Positions 51,950 to 59,124 of a stretch of 64,000 bases of DNA are shown here, one piece after another. The translations under genes and the position numbers were made by a program. The notes beneath the pieces were generated by a model. That model was not told where the DNA came from and did no database searches. It saw only the letters and a list, made by a program, of their open reading frames with translations. Numbering within the stretch: position 1 is the first letter of the stretch; each line of letters starts with the position of its first letter. Source of the stretch: Burkholderiales bacterium (GTDB taxonomy: Bacteria; Pseudomonadota; Gammaproteobacteria; Burkholderiales; Thiobacteraceae); assembly GCA_023511995.1 (NCBI GenBank), contig JAIMAL010000001.1, positions 1 to 64,000 on the forward strand, given 5' to 3'.

Positions 51950-51955
51950 ATTATA
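51950..51955 (-). promoter_or_regulatory. Consensus -10 box upstream of aspS
   Basis: TATAAT reads leftward 42 nt before the aspS ATG, in the short gap after the DUF502 gene. No clear -35 box is present at 16-18 nt, so the promoter is plausible rather than certain. Confidence 0.5.
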
Positions 51956-51968
51956 CGCGCGGCGGCGT

Positions 51969-52601
51969 TCAGTCGCCGGGATAATCCAGTGCGGAGGGCC
52001 GCGTTGCGGCACCCATCACGCCCATGGAGACGATGTACTTGAGGGCGAGATCGACGCTGATGTCCACCTCCCGGGTCTCGCTCTTCTTCACGTAGAAATA
52101 AAAGCCGTTCACCGGGCTGGGGGTGGTGGGGATGAAGACCGCCACGTAATCGTCGCCCAACTCCTGGCGCACCTCGGCCGGCACGTGGGTCTGGAAGGCG
52201 AGCGACCAGGCTTCGGTGTGGGGATAGCGCACCAGCAGCACCTTGCGGAAGGCCTCCCCCTTGCCGGAAAAGAGCGTATCGCTCACCTGCTTGACGCTGC
52301 TGTAGATGGATTTCACCACCGGAATGCGCGCCAGCAGGCTTTCCCACAGGGCGAACAGTTGGCGGCCGAAATAATTGGCCGTCACCACGCCGGTGAGGAA
52401 GATGATGGTGAGTACCACCGCCGCACCCAGTCCCGGGATGTGCACGCCGAGCCAGGCGTCGGGGCGGTAGGGCGCGGGCAGCAGGTCGAGCACACCGTCC
52501 AGGGTGCCGACGAGAAAGGCGATCACCCAGACGGTGATGACCAGGGGAACCCAGATGAGCAGTCCGGTGACGAAATAGCGTTTAAGGGGCAGGGTGCGCA
52601 T
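51969..52601 (-). CDS. DUF502 inner-membrane protein
   Basis: The 210-residue protein has two N-terminal transmembrane helices (about 9-32, [21 protein letters not shown], and 56-80) followed by a soluble domain with [15 protein letters not shown], which is typical of DUF502. Function unknown. fmdB-DUF502-aspS is a conserved betaproteobacterial order. The start ATG 52601 has no visible Shine-Dalgarno site; the upstream bases are the T tract of a terminator-like hairpin. A later start is not suggested by the conserved N-terminus. Confidence 0.88.
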   Translation of the reverse strand: MRTLPLKRYFVTGLLIWVPLVITVWVIAFLVGTLDGVLDLLPAPYRPDAWLGVHIPGLGAAVVLTIIFLTGVVTANYFGRQLFALWESLLARIPVVKSIYSSVKQVSDTLFSGKGEAFRKVLLVRYPHTEAWSLAFQTHVPAEVRQELGDDYVAVFIPTTPSPVNGFYFYVKKSETREVDISVDLALKYIVSMGVMGAATRPSALDYPGD

Positions 52602-52607
52602 GGCAAC

Positions 52608-52640
52608 AAAAAAGGCGGAACGGGTGCGACCCGATCCGCC
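52608..52640 (-). terminator. Terminator-like hairpin abutting the DUF502 start
   Basis: Reading leftward, GGCGGATCGGG (52640-52630) pairs with CCCGTTCCGCC (52624-52614) with one mismatch and a 5-nt loop, followed by six T residues (52613-52608). It lies between fmdB and DUF502 and ends 6 nt before the DUF502 ATG. It could end fmdB transcripts or attenuate the downstream operon. Confidence 0.82.
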
Positions 52641-52655
52641 CGTCTCCTGGAAGGG

Positions 52656-52913
52656 TCAGGCCTGGCAGGCGGGGCAGGCGCCGGCCCCGCAGGTGGGTGC
52701 GGGGGTTTCCTCCTTCTTCGGCGCCTGGCTGCCGCCCTTGAAGTCGGTCGCATACCAGCCACTGCCCTTGAGCTGGAAGCCGGCCGCGGAAAGGAGCTTG
52801 GTGAAGGTTTCCTTGCCGCACTGGGGGCAGGTGGTGAGCGGCGCATCGCTCATTTTCTGGATGTATTCCTGCTGGAAGCCGCACTCGCTGCAGCGATACT
52901 CGTAGATCGGCAT
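52656..52913 (-). CDS. FmdB-family zinc-ribbon protein
   Basis: The 85-residue protein starts with the FmdB signature MPIYEYRCSECG and has the second knuckle CPQCG, forming a four-cysteine zinc ribbon. GSGWYATDFK follows, and a Cys-rich tail (CGAGACPAC) ends the protein. FmdB-like proteins are putative regulators whose role is mostly unproven. ATG 52913 follows CAGGAGCG. The longer upstream frame runs through a promoter and was not used. Confidence 0.92.
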   Translation of the reverse strand: MPIYEYRCSECGFQQEYIQKMSDAPLTTCPQCGKETFTKLLSAAGFQLKGSGWYATDFKGGSQAPKKEETPAPTCGAGACPACQA

Positions 52914-52941
52914 GATACGCTCCTGGAAAACAAACGGTTGG

Positions 52942-52947
52942 ATTATA
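52942..52947 (-). promoter_or_regulatory. fmdB -10 box
   Basis: A perfect TATAAT reads leftward 28 nt before the fmdB ATG. A matching -35 box is not evident. Confidence 0.55.
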
Positions 52948-53042
52948 CAGGCAAGGCCATACCGGCGGCGGAAATGGGGGCGGGGCGGAAAAAAACAAGG
53001 GGCCGGGGACCGGGCGGAAAACGAGTGGGGCAGCCGCCGGTC

Positions 53043-53051
53043 TGATACAAT
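53043..53051 (+). promoter_or_regulatory. Extended -10 box of the ankyrin gene
   Basis: TGATACAAT (TGn plus TACAAT) lies 60 nt before the ankyrin gene ATG. Downstream, CCCGCG/CGCGGG (53085-53104) can form a leader hairpin just before the ribosome site AGAGGAG. Confidence 0.6.
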
Positions 53052-53111
53052 GGAAACATCGATAAATCCATGATCCCGCGTGGGTTTTCGCGGGCGCGAG
53101 AGGAGCGGACC

Positions 53112-53687
53112 ATGTCTGAACTGTTTGATGCAATCGAAGCCGGCGATGTCAGCCGGGTGCAGGCGCTGATCGCGGCGGGCAGCGATGTCAACGCGGCGGG
53201 GGAAGGGGGGCTCACGCCGCTGATGGCGGCGGCGCGGCTGGGGCATTTGCAGATCGTGCGCGATCTGCTCGCCGCCGGCGCCGATGTCAAGGCGACCGAC
53301 GAGCGGGGGCTGACGCCCCTCATGCATGCCTGCTACAACCCCGATCTCGACCGTGGCTTCGCCGACGTGGTGCAGGTGCTCATCGAGGCCGGCTCCGACA
53401 TCGAGCACCAGATCTTCTACGGTGTGCGGCCCCTCATGCTGGCCGCCGGTGCCGGCGAGGCGGAGGTGGTGGACGTCCTCATCAAGGCCGGTGCCGACGT
53501 GAAGGCGCGCAACGAAGGGGGACGCACCGCCCTCATGATGGTGAAAGACAAGGACTACGTCGAGGTGATCAACCTCCTCCACGAAGCGGAATCGCTGATC
53601 GAGTGGGAGCGGGGCGAAGCGGGTTGTGGCTCCCGCAACGCGCCCAACGCCAACGTGGTGACCTTCCTCAAACCTCAGAAACGCTGA
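53112..53687 (+). CDS. Ankyrin-repeat protein
   Basis: The 191-residue protein consists of about four to five ankyrin repeats, visible as the repeated pattern GLTPLMAAARLGHLQIVRDLLAAGADV and its variants (residues about 1-150). It has a short C-terminal tail with GEAGCGSRNAPNANVV. There is no signal peptide, so it should act in the cytoplasm as a binding scaffold; the partner is unknown. AGAGGAG supports ATG 53112. It is divergent from fmdB and 31 nt before sfsA. Confidence 0.87.
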   Translation: MSELFDAIEAGDVSRVQALIAAGSDVNAAGEGGLTPLMAAARLGHLQIVRDLLAAGADVKATDERGLTPLMHACYNPDLDRGFADVVQVLIEAGSDIEHQIFYGVRPLMLAAGAGEAEVVDVLIKAGADVKARNEGGRTALMMVKDKDYVEVINLLHEAESLIEWERGEAGCGSRNAPNANVVTFLKPQKR

Positions 53688-53718
53688 TGCCGCTACCGCG
53701 TGCCTGACGCGCAGCGGC

Positions 53719-54429
53719 ATGAGGTTCGAGACCCCCCTCCTCCCCGGCACGCTGGTTGCGCGCTATCGCCGGTTCCTCGCCGACGTGAGACTTGCCGACG
53801 GCCGCATCGTCACCGCCCATTGTCCCAATACCGGTTCCCTGCTGGGCTGTGATACACCGGGCGAGCGGGTGTGGCTTTCCTGCGCAACCCACCCCCGGCG
53901 CAAGCTCGCCTATACCTGGGAGCTTGCCGAAGTGGCGCCCGGGGTGCTGGTGGGCCTCCACACAGGACGCGCCAACCGGCTGGTGGAGGAGGCCATCCGC
54001 GCCGGCCGGATCGCGGCGCTCGCGGGTTACACGGACATCCGCCGGGAGGTGCGCTGCGGGCGGGAGGCAAGCCGCATCGATCTGCTCCTTGCCGCCCCCG
54101 ACCGTAGTGCCTGTTACGTGGAGGTGAAGAGTGTCACCGCCGCGGTGGAAAACGGCATCGGTCTTTTCCCCGACGCGGTCAGCCGGCGGGCGGTGAAGCA
54201 TCTGCGGGAGCTCATGCATCTCGCAGGGGAAGGCCGGCGGGCAGTATTGTTCTTCTGCGCCCAGCGTGCCGATGTGGTGGAGGTGCGTCCCGCCGATGCC
54301 ATCGATCCCCACTATGGGCGGGTCCTGCGCGAGGCCATGCGCTGCGGGGTGGAGGCGATGGCCTGGCGCGCCGAGGTGACCCTCGACGGCATCCGCCTCA
54401 CCGAGCCGGTGCCGGTGGTGTGTCCGTAG
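53719..54429 (+). CDS. sfsA: SfsA-family protein
   Basis: The 236-residue protein matches SfsA across its length: RFETPLLPGTLVARYRRFLADV, AHCPNTGSLLGC, RREVRCGREASRIDLLL, CYVEVKSVT, and FPDAVSRRAVKHLREL. SfsA has a nuclease-like fold with an OB-type N-terminal domain; it was first described as a sugar fermentation stimulator, and its molecular role is uncertain. The 3' end overlaps the convergent hrpA gene by 32 bp. Confidence 0.94.
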   Translation: MRFETPLLPGTLVARYRRFLADVRLADGRIVTAHCPNTGSLLGCDTPGERVWLSCATHPRRKLAYTWELAEVAPGVLVGLHTGRANRLVEEAIRAGRIAALAGYTDIRREVRCGREASRIDLLLAAPDRSACYVEVKSVTAAVENGIGLFPDAVSRRAVKHLRELMHLAGEGRRAVLFFCAQRADVVEVRPADAIDPHYGRVLREAMRCGVEAMAWRAEVTLDGIRLTEPVPVVCP

Positions 54430-57400
54430 GCCCGGTGATTTCCTGCCAGGCCTTTTCCAGACGCTTCCAGGAGACGGGATAGGGGGTGCGCAGTCCCTGC
54501 GCCCAGAGGGAGACGCGCATTTCCTCCAGCATCCAGCGGAAAGCAAGGAGCCGGGGATCGACCCGCCCCGCCTTGCGTTGCGCCGCCAAACGTTCCTCGT
54601 AGCGTTGCCACCAGCTCATCAGGGCGCTGGCGTGGCGCCCATCCCGTTCCCCATTGCCCGGGTATTTGTCCAGACGCTGGCCGATCGCCTTCAGATAACG
54701 CGGCAGATGGCCCAACTGCTCCCAGGGCGTTTCCGTGAAGAGGTGTTTGTGGATGAGGTGCGCAAGCTGCATGCGCACGTCCTGCACCAGGGGTGCGGGC
54801 AGGCGCCCGCCAAGACGCTGGGTGAGGGCATGGTATTCGGCAAAGATTTCCGCAGCCAGGCGCAACAGTCCTTGGCTCACCGCAGGCAGCCGTGTCCTCG
54901 CCCGCTCCCGCTGTCTTACGAAGTCCCGTTCGTTGCGCGGCAGGGGATCTTCGCCGAGGAAGGCGCGGTCGGCGATCGCGGTGAGGAGGTCGGTGCGCAG
55001 CTCCTCGGGGCTCATCACACTGCGGGCCTGCAGGGCCAGCGCGTTGAAATGGGGCAGATTCTTTTCCAGCTGTCGCATCTGCTCCTTCAGCGCAAGCCAA
55101 AGGAGGCGTCTGATTCCCTTGCGTGTGGCTGCTTCCGCCGCCTCCTTGGTGTCCATGAGGCGCAGGGCCACCGATTCCCCTTCGTCCATGACGGCGGGAT
55201 AGGCTTCCAGCGTCTGGCCGCTGCGGCGCACGTGGATGACCTCGGGCAGGTCGCCGAAATCCCAGCGGGTGATCCCTTCCCGCTCGTATTCGGTGGTGGT
55301 GGAGCGGGCGAAACTCATGCTCGCCGCCTGGCCGAGTTTTTCCCGCAACTCGCGCAGATCGCGGCCACTGGCGAGCTCCTGGCCGGCGTCGTCGATGACG
55401 CGGAAATTCATGAAAAGATGCGCCGGCAGTTCCTTGAGCCGCCAGTCCTCCGCCGTGGGGGAAAGCCCCGTCTTTTCCCCGATGAAGGCGGCCAGCCGGT
55501 CGAGGAGCCGGCCGTCGGGCTGGGGCACCGCGGTGAGGAAGGCGGTGACGAATTCCGGCAGGGGTACGCAGGCATTGCGCAGCCGCTTGGGCAGGGTCTT
55601 CACGAGGGCGGTGATTTTTTCCCGGATCATACCCGGCACCAGCCACTCACAGCGCGCCTCGTCAACGCGGTTCAAGAGGGCAAGGGGCACGGTGAGGGTC
55701 ACCCCGTCGAGGGGATGGCCGGGTTCGAAGCGGTAGCCAAGACGGCAGGGCACGCCGGCCACTTCCAGGGTTTCCGGGAACAGGGCCTCGGTGACCGCCT
55801 CCGCGCCGTGACGCATGAGGTCCTCCCGCGCCATGAATAGAAGCTTCGGGTTGGCTTTTTCCGCTTCCCGCCGCCATTTTTCGAAGCCCTGACCGTTGAC
55901 GATGTCGGCGGGCAGGCGCGCATCGAAGAAGGCGAACATGCGCTCCTCGTCCACCAGCACGTCCTGCCGACGCGACTTGTGCTCCAGCTCGCGGATTTCC
56001 TCCACGAGCTTGCGGTTGTGCTGGAAGAAGGGGGCGCGGCTCGCGTACTCGCCCGCCACCAGCGCGGCGCGGATGAAGATCTCCCGCGCCTGTTTCGGAT
56101 CGATGCGGCCGTAATGCACGCGCCGGCGGGGGGTGAGGGTGAGACCATAGAGGGTGGTGCGCTCATAGGCCATCACCTGCGCGGTACGGCTGTCCCAGTG
56201 GGGATCGAAGTAATGGCGACGGATGAGATGGGCGCCCACCTGTTCCACCCATTCGGGTTCGATTCTTGCCACGCAGCGGGCGTAGAGTCTGCCGGTCTCC
56301 GTGAGCTCGGCTGCCATCACCCATTTGCAGCCCTTGCGGTGCAGCACCGAGGCGGGGTGGATGTGGAAGCGGACATCCCGCGCGCCCTGGTAATGCCCTT
56401 CCTCGGTCTTCACGCCCACGTTGCCAATCAATCCGGCAAGGAGCGCACGGTGGATCTGCTCGAAGCTCGCCGGTGTCGTGTTGAGGCGCATATTCATCTC
56501 CGCTACCACGGCGGCGAGCTGACCATGGAGGTCGTGCCACTCGCGAAGCCGGAGATAGGAAAGGAAATGCGCATGACACGCCTCGACGAGTTTGCGCTGG
56601 GATTTCTTGTGGGCGCGGGCTTCCTCGAAGAACTTCCAGATTTTGAGGAAGCCCAGGAAATCCGACTGCTCGTCGGCAAACTGGCGGTGGCGGTCGTCGG
56701 CGGCGCGCTCCTGGCTTAAGGGGCGCAGCCGCGGGTCCTGCACGGACAGCGCCGAGGCGATGATGAGCATTTCCGTAAGACACTGTTCCCGTTCCGCGGC
56801 CAGCAGCATGCGGCCGATTTTCGGGTCCACCGGCAGGCGGGCCAGGGCGCGGCCGATGGGTGTGAGCCGGCGGTTTGCATCCACCGCGCCCAGCTCGGTG
56901 AGTAACCCATAGCCGTCGGCGATCATGCGCCCGCTGGGTGGGTCGAGGAAGGGGAAATCCTCCACGGCGCCCAGTTGCAAAGCCTCCATGCGCAGGATGG
57001 TGCCCGCCAGCGAGGTGCGCAGGATTTCCGGATCGGTGAAACGGGGACGCGCGGCAAAATCCGCCTCGGAATAAAGGCGCACGCACACCCCTGCCGCCAC
57101 GCGCCCGCAACGTCCCGCGCGCTGGTTGGCGGAGGCCTGGGAAATGGGTTCGATCAGGAGCTGATCCACCTTGTTGCGGTAGGAATAGCGCTTCACCCGC
57201 GCCAGCCCCGGATCGATCACGTAGCGGATGCCGGGCACCGTGAGCGAGGTCTCCGCCACATTGGTGGAAAGGACGATGCGCCGCGCCGCGTGGGGCTCGA
57301 AGACGCGGTCCTGTTCCTCGCGCGACTGGCGGGCGTAAAGGGGCAGGATCTCTACCCCCGGCGGGTGATGCTTGCGCAGCATCTCCGCCGTATCCCGGAT

Positions 57401-58153
57401 TTCCCGCTCCCCCGGCAGAAAGATGAGAATGTCCCCCTCCCGGGAAAGTCGGGAGACCTCGTCCACCGCATCGACGATGGCCTGCTCCATGGCGTCTTCC
57501 CGCGTATCCTCGTCTTCCGCCTGCACCGGCCGGTAGCGGATTTCCACCGGATACAGGCGTCCGGACACCTCGATCACCGGCGCACCGCCGAAGTGGCGGG
57601 AAAAGAGCTCGGTGTTGATGGTGGCCGAGGTGATCACCAGTTTGAGATCGGGGCGGCGCGGCAGCAGGCGTTTGAGATAGCCGAGGAGGAAATCGATGTT
57701 GAGGCTGCGCTCGTGGGCCTCGTCGATGATGATGGTGTCATACTGGCGCAGCTCGCGGTCGGATTGCGTCTCGGCAAGCAGGATGCCCTCGGTCATGACG
57801 CGGATGAGATTGTCCGCTGAGGCCCGTTCCTGGAAGCGCACCTTGTAACCCACCACATCGCCCAGGGGGGTGCCCAGTTCCCGGGCGATGCGGGCGGCCA
57901 CCGAGCGGGCGGCGATGCGCCGCGGCTGGGTGCAGCCGATGAGGCCCCCAATGCCGCGCCCCGCCTCCAGACAGATTTTGGGCAGTTGTGTGGTCTTGCC
58001 GGAGCCGGTCTCGCCAGCGACGATCACCACCGGATGTTGGGCGATGGCGCGGGCGATCTCCTCCCGTCGGGTGGCGATGGGCAGTTCCTCCGCATAGGTG
58101 ATGCGCGGCACCCGCGCCGCGCGGGCACGCTGTTTTTCCGGGGGCAGGGCCAT
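54398..58153 (-). CDS. hrpA: ATP-dependent RNA helicase HrpA
   Basis: The 1251-residue DEAH-box helicase has Walker A GETGSGKTTQ, DEAHERSLN, SATINTELF and QRAGRCGR in the N-terminal half, then the helicase-associated and OB-type domains and the long C-terminal DUF3418 region characteristic of HrpA. HrpA helps resolve stalled ribosomes and process some mRNAs in E. coli. ATG 58153 (MALPPEKQRARAARV) is 1 nt from the oxyR stop, so the two are likely co-transcribed. The frame upstream runs through oxyR and was not used. Confidence 0.95.
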   Translation of the reverse strand: MALPPEKQRARAARVPRITYAEELPIATRREEIARAIAQHPVVIVAGETGSGKTTQLPKICLEAGRGIGGLIGCTQPRRIAARSVAARIARELGTPLGDVVGYKVRFQERASADNLIRVMTEGILLAETQSDRELRQYDTIIIDEAHERSLNIDFLLGYLKRLLPRRPDLKLVITSATINTELFSRHFGGAPVIEVSGRLYPVEIRYRPVQAEDEDTREDAMEQAIVDAVDEVSRLSREGDILIFLPGEREIRDTAEMLRKHHPPGVEILPLYARQSREEQDRVFEPHAARRIVLSTNVAETSLTVPGIRYVIDPGLARVKRYSYRNKVDQLLIEPISQASANQRAGRCGRVAAGVCVRLYSEADFAARPRFTDPEILRTSLAGTILRMEALQLGAVEDFPFLDPPSGRMIADGYGLLTELGAVDANRRLTPIGRALARLPVDPKIGRMLLAAEREQCLTEMLIIASALSVQDPRLRPLSQERAADDRHRQFADEQSDFLGFLKIWKFFEEARAHKKSQRKLVEACHAHFLSYLRLREWHDLHGQLAAVVAEMNMRLNTTPASFEQIHRALLAGLIGNVGVKTEEGHYQGARDVRFHIHPASVLHRKGCKWVMAAELTETGRLYARCVARIEPEWVEQVGAHLIRRHYFDPHWDSRTAQVMAYERTTLYGLTLTPRRRVHYGRIDPKQAREIFIRAALVAGEYASRAPFFQHNRKLVEEIRELEHKSRRQDVLVDEERMFAFFDARLPADIVNGQGFEKWRREAEKANPKLLFMAREDLMRHGAEAVTEALFPETLEVAGVPCRLGYRFEPGHPLDGVTLTVPLALLNRVDEARCEWLVPGMIREKITALVKTLPKRLRNACVPLPEFVTAFLTAVPQPDGRLLDRLAAFIGEKTGLSPTAEDWRLKELPAHLFMNFRVIDDAGQELASGRDLRELREKLGQAASMSFARSTTTEYEREGITRWDFGDLPEVIHVRRSGQTLEAYPAVMDEGESVALRLMDTKEAAEAATRKGIRRLLWLALKEQMRQLEKNLPHFNALALQARSVMSPEELRTDLLTAIADRAFLGEDPLPRNERDFVRQRERARTRLPAVSQGLLRLAAEIFAEYHALTQRLGGRLPAPLVQDVRMQLAHLIHKHLFTETPWEQLGHLPRYLKAIGQRLDKYPGNGERDGRHASALMSWWQRYEERLAAQRKAGRVDPRLLAFRWMLEEMRVSLWAQGLRTPYPVSWKRLEKAWQEITGPTDTPPAPAR

Positions 58154-58154
58154 G

Positions 58155-59087
58155 TCAGCGGTTCGGTTTGCGTTTCCCCGCCGGCCGCTCCACGCCCGCG
58201 GGCAGGGTTTGCGCAAGATGCTGGGCGAGACGCGCGACGGTCTCGCTGCGGGGGCTGCGCCGCCGCCAGACCAGCGCAATGGTGCGGCCGGGCACCGGCG
58301 GGGCGAAGGGACGCAGGGCGATGAGCCGCTGGCCGCCGGCGGGCCCGCTGTGCGCGGCGAGCCGGGGCAGGAGGGTGAGCCCCAGGTCCATGGCCACCAT
58401 CTGGCGCAACATTTCGAGGCTCGTGGCAGCCACCTCCTCCGACGGACGGCTGTATTCCCCGCACACCTCGAGGGCCTGCTCCCGCAGGCAATGGCCCTCC
58501 TCCAGCAAAAGTAGGGACTGGCCGGCGAGGTCGGCAAGGCGGATCGTCTCCCGGGCGGCGAGGGGATGACGGGCGGGCAGGGCGACGAGGAAGGGTTCGC
58601 GATAAAGGGGGAACACCTCCAGCCCCTCGCCCTCCACCGGCAGGGCGAGCAGCGCGGCATCGAACCGGCCTTCCTTGAGGCTTGCCAGCAGGCGCGCGGT
58701 GAGTTCCTCCCGCAAGACGAGTTTCAGCGCCGGAAAAGCCTTGTGCACCGAGACCAGGGCCTGGGGCAGGTAATAGGGACCGACGGTGGGAATGACCCCG
58801 AGGTGCAGCGTGGCCGCCATCACATCCTGCCTCACCGTGCGGGCGAGCTCGCGGATGCGGTCGGCCTCGGCGACGATCACCCGCGCGCTGTCGATGATGG
58901 CACGGCCGACGGGGGTGGGGACGATGCGCTTGAGACTACGGTCGAAGAGGGTCAGCCCCAGGTAATCCTCCAGTTTCTTCACCTGAGTGGAGAGGGTGGA
59001 CTGGGTGACGTGGCAGGCTTCCGCGGCCTGGCCGAAGTGGCCGCAATCCGCCAGGGCGATGATGTAGCGGAGCTCCTGCAGGGTCAT
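58155..59087 (-). CDS. oxyR: LysR-family peroxide sensor OxyR
   Basis: OxyR activates antioxidant genes when oxidised by hydrogen peroxide. The 310-residue protein has an N-terminal LysR winged helix (LQELRYIIALADCGHFGQAA, TQSTLSTQVKKLE) and a regulatory domain. The redox pair is present: Cys200 in EEGHCLREQ and Cys209, the same spacing as Cys199/Cys208 in E. coli. ATG 59087 gives the family start MTLQELRYI. It starts 20 nt after nasA, with a perfect 10-bp inverted repeat just upstream. Confidence 0.93.
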   Translation of the reverse strand: MTLQELRYIIALADCGHFGQAAEACHVTQSTLSTQVKKLEDYLGLTLFDRSLKRIVPTPVGRAIIDSARVIVAEADRIRELARTVRQDVMAATLHLGVIPTVGPYYLPQALVSVHKAFPALKLVLREELTARLLASLKEGRFDAALLALPVEGEGLEVFPLYREPFLVALPARHPLAARETIRLADLAGQSLLLLEEGHCLREQALEVCGEYSRPSEEVAATSLEMLRQMVAMDLGLTLLPRLAAHSGPAGGQRLIALRPFAPPVPGRTIALVWRRRSPRSETVARLAQHLAQTLPAGVERPAGKRKPNR

Positions 59088-59092
59088 GCATG

Positions 59093-59124
59093 CAATCGAT
59101 GGAAAAATCAAGATCCATCGATTG
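59093..59124. repeat. Perfect inverted repeat upstream of oxyR
   Basis: CAATCGATGG (59093-59102) and CCATCGATTG (59115-59124) flank a 12-nt AT-rich spacer. It overlaps the end of nasA and lies 5 nt before the oxyR ATG. It contains two ATCGAT palindromes 22 bp apart, a spacing compatible with a LysR-type operator, and can also form an RNA hairpin. Confidence 0.8.

Noticed and set aside
59093-59124. Classic OxyR binding site
   Set aside because: The dyad is perfect but does not follow the ATAG-type quadruple motif; kept only as an unassigned inverted repeat.
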